Of a DNA stretch of 64,000 nt, positions 1 to 9,035 are shown piece by piece (position 1 is the first letter of the stretch; the number at the start of each line of letters is the position of its first letter). The stretch comes from Bacteroidales bacterium (GTDB lineage: Bacteria; Bacteroidota; Bacteroidia; Bacteroidales; UBA10428), in NCBI GenBank assembly GCA_035299085.1, contig DATGXG010000017.1, positions 1 through 64,000 on the forward strand, in the 5' to 3' direction. Position numbers and translations under genes: made by a program. The notes beneath the pieces were generated by a model. It made no database searches. It had not been told where the DNA came from and saw only the letters and a program-made list of their open reading frames with translations.

Positions 1-2
1 TC

Positions 3-1274
3 AACGCCCAGGAGCTGAAAGGCGATGAATTAAAATCAATGGAGAAGTATGACGGAATTAAAGGCGTTAACGGAATTGTTGCCCCTGAACTAAGACTGTC
101 AAATGAGCAGATGAAATGGTGGCAGGATGCAAAGTTCGGAATGTTTATCCATTGGGGACTGTATGCCATTGAAGGAAAAGGTGAATGGGCTATGTTCAAC
201 AACAAGATTCCCGCAGAGGAATATGCAAAACTTGCCGCACAATTTAACCCTCAGCATTTTGATGCCGATGGTTGGGCAAAGACTGCAAAGGACGCGGGTA
301 TGAAATACATGGTTTTGACCGCCCGTCATCATGACGGATTTGCCTTATGGAATAGTCCTGCCAGCTACTCTCACTTTAACAGTTATGAAACGGCAGCACA
401 CAGGGATTTTATAAAAGAGTATACAGAAGCATGCCGAAAAGCCGGATTGGCTGTCGGTATTTACTATTCTCCCATGGATTGGCGTTTCCCCGGCTATTTC
501 AAACCAAAAGAACTGGCCGAAAATGCCGCGTTGATGAAGAAACAAGGTTACGGGCAGGTAGAAGAATTAATGAAAAACTATGGAAAGATCGATATTCTTT
601 GGTACGATGGAGGATGGCTCGCACATAACGGTACTGATGCTGACGCTGCATGGTTCTGGGAACCTGTTAAATTGAATAAAATGGTCAGGAGCTATCAGCC
701 CGATGTGGTAATCAGCCCGCGTTCAGGATGGGAAGGGGATTTTCAATGCAAGGAAGGAGGAGCTAAAATAACAGGCCCAATTATTTATACACCCTGGGAG
801 AAATGTTTAAACCTCAACCAGACCAGTTGGGGCTACAATGAAGCACAAAACCTGATGTCATTGAAAGAAATCCTGGTTATGCTTGTCAATACGGTGGACC
901 GGGGTGGAAACATGCTGCTTAATGTAGGCCCTGATGCACAGGGTCGAATCCCTGAATCGCATATTGCCCGTCTCAAAGAAGTGGGTGACTGGCTGACTCA
1001 ATATGGTGAAAGTATTTATGGCACAAGGCCCGGACCCTTTGAGCCGATTGATGATGTATATGGTTCGGTTCAGAAGGACAATACGATTTACATTCACCTC
1101 CTTACAGCCAGGGATACCCTTCAATTACCTCCTGTTGCAGCAAAAATTACTTATTGTAAACAACTGCAAGGTTCGTCACTGCGTTTTGCACAGGATCAAA
1201 ACGGCATTACTATTTTTTTAGACAAACTTCAACCTGAGTTAAATGTGAGTACGCTAGTTCTCGAAACACAATAA
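3..1274 (+). CDS. Alpha-L-fucosidase, GH29 (5' end cut off by window edge)
   Basis: A retaining exo-hydrolase of terminal alpha-L-fucose from glycans, probably exported. The GH29 signatures are visible: KFGMFIHWGLYA near the start of the barrel, TARHHDGFALW, and ILWYDGGW, whose Asp (residue 190 counted from the ATG at 39) fits the catalytic nucleophile of the family. NVGPDAQGRIP near residue 300 marks the end of the barrel, and a short C-terminal beta region follows. The frame stays open from position 3 through the ATG at 39, with no stop before the window edge. The real start and any signal peptide therefore probably lie outside, and ATG39 is likely internal. The next gene is 142 bases away and no terminator hairpin is evident. 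Confidence 0.93.
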   Translation, partial: NAQELKGDELKSMEKYDGIKGVNGIVAPELRLSNEQMKWWQDAKFGMFIHWGLYAIEGKGEWAMFNNKIPAEEYAKLAAQFNPQHFDADGWAKTAKDAGMKYMVLTARHHDGFALWNSPASYSHFNSYETAAHRDFIKEYTEACRKAGLAVGIYYSPMDWRFPGYFKPKELAENAALMKKQGYGQVEELMKNYGKIDILWYDGGWLAHNGTDADAAWFWEPVKLNKMVRSYQPDVVISPRSGWEGDFQCKEGGAKITGPIIYTPWEKCLNLNQTSWGYNEAQNLMSLKEILVMLVNTVDRGGNMLLNVGPDAQGRIPESHIARLKEVGDWLTQYGESIYGTRPGPFEPIDDVYGSVQKDNTIYIHLLTARDTLQLPPVAAKITYCKQLQGSSLRFAQDQNGITIFLDKLQPELNVSTLVLETQ

Positions 1275-1416
1275 TAGTTTTTTAAGCAGGCTGGTAACCT
1301 TTGTCTTCGCTGTATTCGCATTACTAACCATTCTTGCCTTAAAACTAAAAATCAAAAATCTGCCTGACAACTCTTAAAACCGTTATTACAATTCGTTAAA
1401 CCCAAATCATTCTCAA

Positions 1417-1914
1417 ATGAAAAAAGGCCTATTATTTGCAGTACTTACAGTAATATTATGCGTTGCATCCTGCGGGAAAGATAAAGACGAACCGGCATCT
1501 ACCTACCAGGTAATTAACAATCTGAAGACAATGCATAACGACACTCCCTACCTTAACGGTACCCTTTGGGAGGCAATAGTCATATGTTACAGCGTAGCCG
1601 GTGATATTGTAAGGCAGGATGATTTAAACGATATCTATGCTGAAGGAGGGAGATCAGATATTATAGAGTTACCCGGCAATTGTACCAATGTGAGATTGTC
1701 GTTCCGGCTGGTCCCAAGGGAATCGGAATTGTACAATTCAACAAAGAGACTGTATCTTGCAAATAAGGACCTGATAAAAAAAGGTAAGAAATTGACTATA
1801 ACTGTTGATGAAATGACTCTTGTAACCGATGAGCTAAAAGCTACGGGTAATTCATGGGCAAAAAGTATCTCTGATTTCCGGAGTGTAATTCCGGAAATTC
1901 ACTATGCATATTGA
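1417..1914 (+). CDS. Small hypothetical lipoprotein
   Basis: A 165-residue protein of unknown function. Residues 1-18 are a hydrophobic signal ending in VASC, so Cys19 is a likely lipidation site. The mature N-terminus GKDKDEPAS is charged and acidic, resembling the lipoprotein surface-export signal described in Bacteroidota. The rest reads as a compact beta-rich domain (KKLTITVDEMTLV) and no family is recognised. It is co-directional with the fucosidase, but the 142-base gap leaves co-transcription open. Confidence 0.8.
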   Translation: MKKGLLFAVLTVILCVASCGKDKDEPASTYQVINNLKTMHNDTPYLNGTLWEAIVICYSVAGDIVRQDDLNDIYAEGGRSDIIELPGNCTNVRLSFRLVPRESELYNSTKRLYLANKDLIKKGKKLTITVDEMTLVTDELKATGNSWAKSISDFRSVIPEIHYAY

Positions 1915-1924
1915 ACCAGTAAGC

Positions 1925-2347
1925 CTACAGGTTATATAGCTTATGCGCCTCGGGCTGGAAGAGGATCTTGTCGATAATTACAGGCTCCTCACCAGCCCCG
2001 CTTTTGCTGAAGCAGATGTCGTGTTCCTTATGGCCAAGTATTGAAATAGCCAGCGGATTGTATACCGGTATGCTGTTTTCGGCTTTATTGAGACTCGGAT
2101 CATTGGGATAAACGATCTTCACTGTTTTGACTTCACCCGATCTTACGAATTTAACCACAACGTTTGAATTCATTGTAACTATATTCTGGGGAATGCTTTC
2201 AGATTTTACTTTCCTGGCCGTTTCAAGCATCAGGTAAAGATGATGCAGGTTTTCACAAGGAATTTCCTGTTGCCTGACATCGTTATAAATCAAATTAATC
2301 AGCCTGAGATAATCGAGACTCGCGATGTTTCTTACTGTAGTACCCAT
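1925..2347 (-). CDS. GreA/GreB C-terminal domain (Rnk-like) protein
   Basis: A 140-residue protein whose second half (about residues 60-138) resembles the FKBP-like C-terminal domain of GreA/GreB elongation factors and Rnk. The cues are NSNVVVKFVRSGEVKTVKIVYP, then SIPVYNPLAISILGHKEHD. The GreA coiled coil is absent; the N-terminal 55 residues are a short helical region, as in Rnk-type proteins that bind RNA polymerase. Family assignment is by pattern memory and the exact role is inferred. It converges on the lipoprotein gene with a 10-base gap. Confidence 0.7.
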   Translation of the reverse strand: MGTTVRNIASLDYLRLINLIYNDVRQQEIPCENLHHLYLMLETARKVKSESIPQNIVTMNSNVVVKFVRSGEVKTVKIVYPNDPSLNKAENSIPVYNPLAISILGHKEHDICFSKSGAGEEPVIIDKILFQPEAHKLYNL

Positions 2348-2457
2348 GTTTAAAGGATCTGTTAAAGAATAGTGTATACTTTAAATGTAACATTTATTTG
2401 ATTCAAAACCAATCGGATTTACCCACCTGTTAACAATTTAAGGTTTATTAACAGTTC

Positions 2458-2594
2458 ACCCCACCCCTGCCCCTCCCCTACAAGGGAGGGGGAGATACAA
2501 TAGTGGAATTGGGAAGTTTATAGTAGCTCTCATAAGACCTCCAATTCCAAAAATCTCCATTCCCTCCCTTTTAGGGGAGGGGCAGGGGTGGGGT
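2458..2594. repeat. Long palindromic (MITE/REP-like) intergenic repeat
   Basis: Two perfect 23-base inverted arms, 2458-2480 and 2572-2594, consist of C4/G4 blocks separated by single A, T or TG. Inside them, AAGGGAGGGGGAGAT pairs imperfectly with ATCTCCATTCCCTCCCTT, and TGGAATTGG pairs with CCAATTCC. The whole can therefore fold as one long interrupted stem around a loop of about 25 bases. It has no coding potential. Together with the promoter of the next gene it accounts for the 424-base gap between 2347 and 2772. Confidence 0.85.
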
Positions 2595-2725
2595 CTAAGG
2601 AAATGGTGTCAAATATTCGGCTGTCCGATTTCGTACATGAAGTGAACCTATCTGAAACAGAAATGAGTGTCAATTAATTGTTAAAATATTTTGTATCTAT
2701 TTGTTTTAATGGTTGTTAAACAGTT

Positions 2726-2741
2726 TGGCACGGATAGTGTA
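2726..2741 (+). promoter_or_regulatory. Weak sigma-54-like promoter candidate
   Basis: TGGCAC-GGATA-GTGTA has a perfect -24 half and the right 5-base spacing, but the -12 half departs from TTGCW (GT replaces GC). It lies 31 bases before the repeat-protein start at 2772. A sigma-54 activator is encoded at 7519-8886. Low confidence. Confidence 0.22.
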
Positions 2742-2771
2742 AATCCCTATTCAACAACCTAAAAAACAAAT

Positions 2772-3290
2772 ATGAAAATGAAAACAAAGACTAACATCAG
2801 CAACCTTAAAAAACTTGGGTTAACCGCTTTAACTGCTTTGGTACTTGGTACAGGTATGAAAGCCGGTGATTACAGCAACGCAATGGTAAATTTGAACATG
2901 TATATGAAAGCACAGGAACAGGCCATTCTTTATAAAGCTCCTGTTTTAGCAGAGACTGAAGAAACCGTCCTTGCCGTTGAAAACCTGGAGAACTTTGTAA
3001 ATGCAGAACAGGCTTCAATAATGTACCGCGCTCCTGAAACTACTGAGGCAAACGATATTGAAGCAACAATTGATGAATTGAACGCTTATATGGCTTCTGA
3101 ACAGGCTTCCATAATGTACAAAGCCCCTGCAGTTGACGTTGAAGTAGAAGTAGCTCCTGAACTGGAAAGTCTTCAGATGTTTGCAGATAAAATGAACGCT
3201 GAAATAAAATATAAGGCACCGGAAACCACCGGATTTGATTCAGACGAACAGATGAACAATGCAGACACTATGATGGCCGAAACCAGATAA
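2772..3290 (+). CDS. Secreted protein of four 31-residue 'YKAP' repeats
   Basis: A 172-residue protein of unknown function. A basic N-terminus and hydrophobic stretch (LGLTALTALVLGTGMKA, about residues 15-31) suggest a Sec signal. The mature part contains four copies of a 17-residue motif starting at residues 41, 72, 103 and 134, exactly 31 residues apart. The pattern is L-x-x-[YF]-(7-9 residues, usually with EQA)-I-x-Y-[KR]-A-P. Copies 2 and 3 share EQASIMY[RK]AP. The linkers are acidic (ETEETVLAVE, VDVEVEVAPE). It has its own strong terminator downstream, so it is probably monocistronic. No known family is recognised. Confidence 0.82.
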   Translation: MKMKTKTNISNLKKLGLTALTALVLGTGMKAGDYSNAMVNLNMYMKAQEQAILYKAPVLAETEETVLAVENLENFVNAEQASIMYRAPETTEANDIEATIDELNAYMASEQASIMYKAPAVDVEVEVAPELESLQMFADKMNAEIKYKAPETTGFDSDEQMNNADTMMAETR

Positions 3291-3330
3291 AAATAACGAG
3301 TATGTGTGCGATAAATGAGGTTAATTAGGA

Positions 3331-3369
3331 AACCTGCTGAAGAGATAGCCAGCAGGTTTTTTAATTTTT
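3331..3369 (+). terminator. Rho-independent terminator
   Basis: A 9-bp stem AACCTGCTG (3331-3339) / CAGCAGGTT (3350-3358) is followed by a T-rich run. It ends transcription of the YKAP-repeat gene and overlaps the 3' end of the convergent xth gene. Confidence 0.9.
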
Positions 3370-4141
3370 ATACCTCAATGTCGATTCCTAACGGACAATG
3401 GTCGGATCCCATCACCTGGTCGAGAATAAATGAATCTTTTACGTTACTGACAAATCTTTTGCTCACTATAAAATAATCGATCCTCCACCCCACATTCTTA
3501 GCCCTTGCATTAAACCGCTGTGACCAATACGTATACTGAACCTTATCTTTGTAAAGGTGCCTGAATGTATCCACAAAACCGGCTTCCGTGAGTTTTTTAA
3601 AACCGTCGATTTCAACCTGGGTATAACCGGCCACCTTATTATAATTCTCCTTTGGCCGGGCAAGGTCGATCGGTTCATGAGCCACATTCAGATCGCCGAT
3701 TACAATGACCGGTTTTTTCGTATCCAGCTTTTTAATGTGATTGAGGAATTCCTCATCCCATTCTTTCCTGTAATCGAGCCGTTTCAATTCCTGGCCTGAA
3801 TTCGGAACATATACATTGACAAGGTAGAAGGATTCAAATTCAAGATTGATGACCCTGCCTTCCTGGTCATGCTTTTCCATGCCGATATCTTTTGTCTGGT
3901 AAAGGGGCTTAACCTTCGAAAGCACTGCTGTTCCGGCATACCCCTTCTGAACGGCGGCATTAAGATACATTTCATAAGCAGGAAGTTCCTTTGTGAGATC
4001 CGGCATATTTTCATACTGTGCTTTGGTTTCCTGAAGGCAAAGGATATCCGGGTTAAGGTTTCTTACGGTATTGTAAAAATCCTTGCCAATCTGCGAACGT
4101 ATTCCGTTCACATTCCATGAAAGTATTCTTAATCGCTCCAT
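3368..4141 (-). CDS. xth: Exodeoxyribonuclease III / AP endonuclease
   Basis: A 257-residue ExoIII-family DNA repair nuclease: 3'-5' exonuclease and class II AP endonuclease in base excision repair, cytoplasmic. The fold motifs appear in order: LSWNVNGIRS, CLQETKAQ (metal-binding Glu), VIGDLNVAHEPIDLARP (catalytic Asp/Asn), WRIDYFIVS and SDHCPLGIDI (catalytic Asp-His near the end). Length is normal for the family. It starts 16 bases after the uppP stop, so the two probably form an operon driven from upstream of uppP. Confidence 0.96.
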   Translation of the reverse strand: MERLRILSWNVNGIRSQIGKDFYNTVRNLNPDILCLQETKAQYENMPDLTKELPAYEMYLNAAVQKGYAGTAVLSKVKPLYQTKDIGMEKHDQEGRVINLEFESFYLVNVYVPNSGQELKRLDYRKEWDEEFLNHIKKLDTKKPVIVIGDLNVAHEPIDLARPKENYNKVAGYTQVEIDGFKKLTEAGFVDTFRHLYKDKVQYTYWSQRFNARAKNVGWRIDYFIVSKRFVSNVKDSFILDQVMGSDHCPLGIDIEV

Positions 4142-4157
4142 TCCGTCTGGTTTAAAT

Positions 4158-4997
4158 TTATCCGATAATGTTCAAATTATATCCGAGAGCCAGCATGATC
4201 AATATGATAAGACCGACAACGATCCGGTAATAGCCGAAAACTTTGAAACCATGCTTTGTAAGAAAGGCAATAAAACCCTTAATCGCAATCATGGCAACAA
4301 TAAAAGCCACAGCGTTCCCTATAAGTAAAATCTTAATATTATCCGATGTGATATTTGAATAGGTTTTTAGTAATTCATACAACGACGCAGCCAACATAGT
4401 GGGAACAGCAAGAAAAAATGAAAATTCGGCCGCATTTTTACGGTTTAGCTTCTGAGTAAGTCCCCCGATAATTGTGGCCGCAGCCCTTGAAACACCCGGA
4501 ATCATGGAAATCACCTGGAATAAACCTATTTTTAGCGCTTTCGGATAGGTAACTGCCTGATCTTCGGCCGGTTTTTTGAACCAGTTATCCACGAAAATCA
4601 AAACGATCCCTCCGGCAACAAGCGATATGGCGACAACAACAACATTCTCAAGCATTTTGTTTATATAGCCTATAAAAATAAAGCCAAACACCGCAGCAGG
4701 AAGGAATGCCACAAAAAGCTTCAGATAAAAATCAAATTTTTGCGTTAACCTGGAAACAAGGGGAGCCGAATTATCAACAGCACTGTTTTTAAGGGGTTCC
4801 GTAAATCTTTTCCAGTATAGCACAACAACCGACAGGATAGCTCCCAGCTGAATATTTACTGTAAATAAATTGGCAAATTCACCCGGTTCAACGCCCAGCA
4901 ACTTCTGGGTTATGATCATATGTCCGGTACTTGAAACAGGAAGAAATTCAGTGATTCCTTCTACAATGGCGATGATAATGCTTTGAAACAGGTTCAT
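4158..4997 (-). CDS. uppP: Undecaprenyl-diphosphatase (BacA/UppP)
   Basis: An integral membrane phosphatase that recycles undecaprenyl pyrophosphate for peptidoglycan and O-antigen synthesis. The UppP signatures [16 protein letters not shown] and [13 protein letters not shown] are clear, with about eight hydrophobic segments. The open frame extends to 5102, but [14 protein letters not shown] at 4997 is the family's normal N-terminus. A perfect -7 element sits just upstream of it (5013-5020), so 4997 is chosen (279 residues). The second motif has Ala where Ser is common (SRAAAT for SRSGAT). Confidence 0.95.
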   Translation of the reverse strand: MNLFQSIIIAIVEGITEFLPVSSTGHMIITQKLLGVEPGEFANLFTVNIQLGAILSVVVLYWKRFTEPLKNSAVDNSAPLVSRLTQKFDFYLKLFVAFLPAAVFGFIFIGYINKMLENVVVVAISLVAGGIVLIFVDNWFKKPAEDQAVTYPKALKIGLFQVISMIPGVSRAAATIIGGLTQKLNRKNAAEFSFFLAVPTMLAASLYELLKTYSNITSDNIKILLIGNAVAFIVAMIAIKGFIAFLTKHGFKVFGYYRIVVGLIILIMLALGYNLNIIG

Positions 4998-5012
4998 AAT
5001 TAAGTAAAAATG

Positions 5013-5020
5013 CAAAGATA
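5013..5020 (-). promoter_or_regulatory. -7 promoter element of uppP-xth
   Basis: On the minus strand this reads TATCTTTG, an exact match to the Bacteroidota -7 consensus TAnnTTTG. It would give a very short leader before the uppP start at 4997 and argues against the longer reading frame. Confidence 0.6.
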
Positions 5021-5056
5021 GAAATACTGTCTTCTTAATATATGGTACAAATGATA

Positions 5057-5064
5057 TAGTTTTG
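5057..5064 (+). promoter_or_regulatory. -7 promoter element of the hybrid kinase operon
   Basis: TAGTTTTG matches TAnnTTTG and lies 22 bases before the ATG at 5087. With 5013-5020 it makes this short gap a divergent promoter region. Confidence 0.5.
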
Positions 5065-5086
5065 TTGAGAAATTCAATTCCTGTTA

Positions 5087-7522
5087 ATGAAAAACAATTC
5101 ATTACCGTTAAAGGTAGGACTTCTCATGTTCCTGTTTGCCATCCTGGTTTCTGCTGCCGGTTATTTGGCTTATAGGAACCTGTCGCTTATTGTGGCTTCC
5201 ATACAATTAAAAACAAGGCCCGACCTGAAGCTTGTGATGATTAAAGAAATTTCAACCGACCTAGATAAAGCGGAGAGCAGTGTAAGAGTTTACCGCCTGA
5301 CCCAACAACAGGAGGATATACGGCCATATTACGATATCATAGGAAATATTGATAAGAAAATCGATTCGTTAAGGGCAGCCAGTGCGGAAGACACTACACT
5401 TCTCCACCAGGTGGACACAATCAGCAGCCTGATTGAAGATTATATGCTGGTGTGGAACGATATGATTGATATGTATCATAATGATTCACTCGATATTTAT
5501 GTAAGGGAGCTAGTTGGAAAAATTGCAGTGGAAACCCTGAAAGAACAACAGGACACTTCTCCGAGAAAAAGCATCCTGAAGCGTGTTTTCAGCAGAAAAG
5601 CCATAAAAGAGGAGGAAGCTCAGAAAGCACTGGCAAGGGAACAGGCCAGGGAGCAGACAAGACAGAAAATTATGCGGGATCTTGACCTGATGGAGCAGCG
5701 GAAAATTCAAAAGGATTCACTTATGCTTCAAAAGGAATCAAGGTTGGCTGTAACCGGCAATGAAATCCGTGAGTGGCTTTACCTTGTCATAGCCCGGATG
5801 GAAACAGAAGTGACCGATTCAGTGAAGGCTAATTCCCATGCTGCAGACCTGCTTGCCCGGAAAACGTATAAGTGGCTTGCCCTTTTTTCAGCAGTAGCTT
5901 CGCTGTTGATTATCTCCGTCATCATCGTGGTGATACGCTTTGTTCGCAAAACAAGGGAATACCAGGAAGCCCTTGAACAATCGAAGCAGGAAACCGAAAA
6001 ACTGGCTAAAGCGAAAGAGTTGTTCCTGGCCAATATGAGTCATGAAATCAGAACTCCCGTGAATGCCATTTATGGTTTTTCGGAACAGTTGCTTCATAAA
6101 GATCTCGACGGGGAAACGTATAAAATGGCCGGTGTCATTCAATCCACATCACAACATCTTGTGCGCATTGTAAACGATCTGCTTGATTTTTCAAAACTGC
6201 AGAACGCCACAGTTGAACTCGAGAAAACACATTTCAGTCTCCCTGCGCTCCTCGAAGACCTTAAACTGCTCTTCCTGAACGATGCCCTGTCGAATTATAC
6301 TGACTTGTCGGTAACCATCAGTGACAACACGCCTGCTTTTGTGTATGGCGATTCACACCGGTTAAAGCAGATCCTGCTGAATCTTACAGGGAATGCAATC
6401 AAGTTCACCCGTAACGGTATGGTACAGATAAAGGCCCGGGCCGAAAACAAAAGCGGTCGTTCATTTGATCTTTGCCTGGATGTAAAAGATACCGGTATAG
6501 GTATCAGCAAGGAAATGCAGGATAAGGTCTTTGAAGATTTCACCCAGGCAGAAGCCGGAACCAACAGGAAATTCGGCGGTACCGGCCTGGGTCTTTCCAT
6601 TGTTAAAAAGCTTGTGGAACTTCATAACGGCAGCGTTACTCTTGAAAGTGAACCCGGACGGGGAACCCTCATCAGCGTAAGGCTTCCTTATTTAATTGGC
6701 GAAGAAATTAAGAGTACGATTACGCAAAAAACCCTTCCTGTTTCTGCTGAATTAAGAAATCTCAGCATTCTTGTAGTGGATGATGAAGAGTATAACCGTA
6801 TGTTGTTTTCAACCATTTTTAAAAGATGGCAACTACGCTTTGACGAGGCCGGTGATGGTTTTACAGCCATTGAGAAAATTAAAACTGGCGGATTCAATAT
6901 CGTATTCATGGATAACAGGATGCCCGGCCCCGATGGTCTCGAAACCGTTCAATTTATCCGGAATAAACTGGGCTTTGATTCACATAAATTGCCTGTGATT
7001 GCCACCTCGGCCACCTGGTCGGAAGAAGATAAGTCGGGTATGCTCAAAAGTGGCATGAATGCCTTTCTACCCAAACCTTTTAATGAAAAAATGCTGCTGG
7101 ACACCATCACCTCGGTTATTCATAATCAATCCTCCGGCTTAACCGGGCAGCCTGAAATCAAAGAGGAAACACCGAAGAATACAACGCTGAACCTTGACAA
7201 TGTTTACCATCTTGCCAATAACGATGTTTCCTTTGTAAGGCAACTACTTGAATCATTTATCGAAACCACTGAAAAGGGTATTTCAGGTCTTGAACAGGCT
7301 GTAAAAGACAATAATGTGCAGGATATTTACGAAATTGCCCACAAAATTTCAGCGCCATGCAAACATGTAGGTGCCGACTTTTTATATTCGAATCTCAAAC
7401 TGATTGAGAACACGGCAAAAAGCGGCGAGTATTCAGAAGAGCTTGTAAGACTTTCGGATGAATCGTCACATGAATTCACGATTGTGAAAAGAGAATTGCA
7501 GAAGCACATGGAGAGCCTATGA
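5087..7522 (+). CDS. Hybrid sensor histidine kinase (TM-sensor-HisKA-HATPase-REC-HPt)
   Basis: An 811-residue inner-membrane kinase. TM1 is at about residues 8-29. A helical, charged periplasmic sensor region, including a Glu/Arg-rich coiled coil around 165-215, is followed by TM2 at about 262-287. The HisKA phospho-His is His319 in NMSHEIRTP. The HATPase has N, G1 (DTGIGIS) and G2 (GGTGLGLSI) boxes. A receiver domain carries Asp609 ([12 protein letters not shown]). A C-terminal HPt domain carries His752 in IAHKISAPC. One protein thus has a whole His-Asp-His relay. Its TGA overlaps the ATG of the NtrC-type regulator (ATGA at 7519), making that regulator the likely final receiver. Confidence 0.94.
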   Translation: MKNNSLPLKVGLLMFLFAILVSAAGYLAYRNLSLIVASIQLKTRPDLKLVMIKEISTDLDKAESSVRVYRLTQQQEDIRPYYDIIGNIDKKIDSLRAASAEDTTLLHQVDTISSLIEDYMLVWNDMIDMYHNDSLDIYVRELVGKIAVETLKEQQDTSPRKSILKRVFSRKAIKEEEAQKALAREQAREQTRQKIMRDLDLMEQRKIQKDSLMLQKESRLAVTGNEIREWLYLVIARMETEVTDSVKANSHAADLLARKTYKWLALFSAVASLLIISVIIVVIRFVRKTREYQEALEQSKQETEKLAKAKELFLANMSHEIRTPVNAIYGFSEQLLHKDLDGETYKMAGVIQSTSQHLVRIVNDLLDFSKLQNATVELEKTHFSLPALLEDLKLLFLNDALSNYTDLSVTISDNTPAFVYGDSHRLKQILLNLTGNAIKFTRNGMVQIKARAENKSGRSFDLCLDVKDTGIGISKEMQDKVFEDFTQAEAGTNRKFGGTGLGLSIVKKLVELHNGSVTLESEPGRGTLISVRLPYLIGEEIKSTITQKTLPVSAELRNLSILVVDDEEYNRMLFSTIFKRWQLRFDEAGDGFTAIEKIKTGGFNIVFMDNRMPGPDGLETVQFIRNKLGFDSHKLPVIATSATWSEEDKSGMLKSGMNAFLPKPFNEKMLLDTITSVIHNQSSGLTGQPEIKEETPKNTTLNLDNVYHLANNDVSFVRQLLESFIETTEKGISGLEQAVKDNNVQDIYEIAHKISAPCKHVGADFLYSNLKLIENTAKSGEYSEELVRLSDESSHEFTIVKRELQKHMESL

Positions 7523-8886
7523 AAACAGATAATTCGGTACTCATATATGTGGTAGAGGATAACGACTGGTATAACAAGCTCCTTGTGCATACGCTGTCGC
7601 TGAATCCTGATTATGAAGTGAAATCGTTTTTTAACGGAAAGGATTTCCTGAACAGCCTGCATGAAACTCCGGACATTGTAACACTCGATTACCGGTTGCC
7701 CGATACGAACGGCACTGAACTGCTGAAACGCATAAAGGAGGATTATCCCGACATCCAGGTAGTGCTGATATCAGAGCAGGATGATATTAATACGGTTATC
7801 GAACTGCTGAAACTGGGAGCCAAGGATTATATCATCAAATCAAACGATATCAGGGACCGGTTGCTGAACACCGTGCAGAACATACGGAAGGAAATGGGTT
7901 TGCTGGTTGAAATATCCAAGCTGAAGAAAGAAGTTCAGAAAAAGTACGATTTCAAAAATAGCATCCTCGGCGAAAGCAAAAATATGGATGTGGTGTATGA
8001 GATGATTGAAAAAGCCCGGAATACGAATATCAATGTATCGGTTTATGGCGAAACCGGAACAGGGAAGGAACTTGTTGCCAAAGCCATTCATTATAATTCG
8101 AAAAGAAAAGACAAATCATTTGTTGCCATTAATGTGGCTGCTGTTCCGGCTGAACTTATGGAAAGCGAACTTTTCGGTCATGAGAAAGGTGCATTTACAG
8201 GCGCCACTTACAGGCGTGTGGGTAAATTTGAAGAAGCAAACGGAGGAACCCTTTTCCTTGATGAAATTGCCGAAATGGATCCTGCCCTGCAGGTCAAACT
8301 CCTGAGAGCATTGCAGGAAAGGGAGATTGTGAGGGTTGGCAGCAATCAGACCATTAAAACGGATTGCCGGATCATTGTGGCCACCAACAAAAATCTGAAA
8401 GAAGAAGTAAAAAAAGGAAAATTCCGCGAAGATCTCTACTACAGGATAATTGGACTTCCCATTGAATTACCTTCCCTGAGGGAGAGGGGAAATGATATCC
8501 TTCTTCTGGCCAAACATTTCATCGAACAATTCAGTCGTGAAAACGGTCTGCCACTTAAAAAACTTTCTGAAGGAGCACAAAGGAAACTGATCGATTACAG
8601 GTATCCCGGAAACATCAGGGAATTAAAGGCGATTATTGAGCTGGCTGTCACCCTGTCGGATTTCGATGAAATACGGCCGTCGGATATTATTCTCGATTCT
8701 GATAAACCGGCTGATGTTATTGATGATCATAAGGAGTTAACTCTCCGTGATTATGAATTGAAGATTATCAACTCTTACTTAAAGAAATACAACAATGACA
8801 TCAAGCTTGTAGCGCAGAAACTGGATATCGGTGTATCTACCATTTACAGGCTGATGAAGGAAATGAATCCGGAATTGCCAAAATGA
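7519..8886 (+). CDS. Sigma-54-dependent NtrC-family response regulator
   Basis: 455 residues. The receiver domain (about 8-120) has phospho-acceptor Asp57 in TLDYRLPDTNG. An AAA+ sigma-54 activation domain follows, with Walker A GETGTGKE from residue 177, the sigma-54 contact loop GAFTGA at 224-229, GGTLFLDEIAEM (Walker B) and an R-finger region. A Fis-type HTH closes the protein (VAQKLDIGVSTIYRLM). All elements needed to activate sigma-54 promoters are present. It is translationally coupled to the hybrid kinase. A candidate sigma-54 site lies just downstream in front of the coiled-coil gene. Confidence 0.95.
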   Translation: MKTDNSVLIYVVEDNDWYNKLLVHTLSLNPDYEVKSFFNGKDFLNSLHETPDIVTLDYRLPDTNGTELLKRIKEDYPDIQVVLISEQDDINTVIELLKLGAKDYIIKSNDIRDRLLNTVQNIRKEMGLLVEISKLKKEVQKKYDFKNSILGESKNMDVVYEMIEKARNTNINVSVYGETGTGKELVAKAIHYNSKRKDKSFVAINVAAVPAELMESELFGHEKGAFTGATYRRVGKFEEANGGTLFLDEIAEMDPALQVKLLRALQEREIVRVGSNQTIKTDCRIIVATNKNLKEEVKKGKFREDLYYRIIGLPIELPSLRERGNDILLLAKHFIEQFSRENGLPLKKLSEGAQRKLIDYRYPGNIRELKAIIELAVTLSDFDEIRPSDIILDSDKPADVIDDHKELTLRDYELKIINSYLKKYNNDIKLVAQKLDIGVSTIYRLMKEMNPELPK

Positions 8887-8973
8887 AATACCGTTTTCTT
8901 ATTTTGAGAAAATCTTAAACAACCTCATTTTCTAAATATCTGTTTTTCTATTATTTAACTTTTAATCCATTTT

Positions 8974-8989
8974 TGGAACGATCGTTGTT
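8974..8989 (+). promoter_or_regulatory. Candidate sigma-54 promoter of the coiled-coil gene
   Basis: TGGAAC-GATCG-TTGTT compares with TGGCAC-N5-TTGCW. The invariant -24 GG and the spacing are kept, but the -12 GC is GT. It lies 46 bases before the ATG at 9036 and directly after the gene for a sigma-54 activator, which raises its plausibility. Confidence 0.4.
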
Positions 8990-9035
8990 TATCCTGATTT
9001 GTCAAAAATATTTTAAACAACAGGAGGATTGAAAT

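Noticed and set aside
4998..5102. N-terminal extension of UppP to 5102
   Set aside because: Overlaps the divergent kinase start and the -7 element; the family N-terminus is at 4997.
8892..8914. TTTTCT/AGAAAA hairpin after the NtrC gene as a terminator
   Set aside because: Only a short A/T stem with no T run; not convincing.
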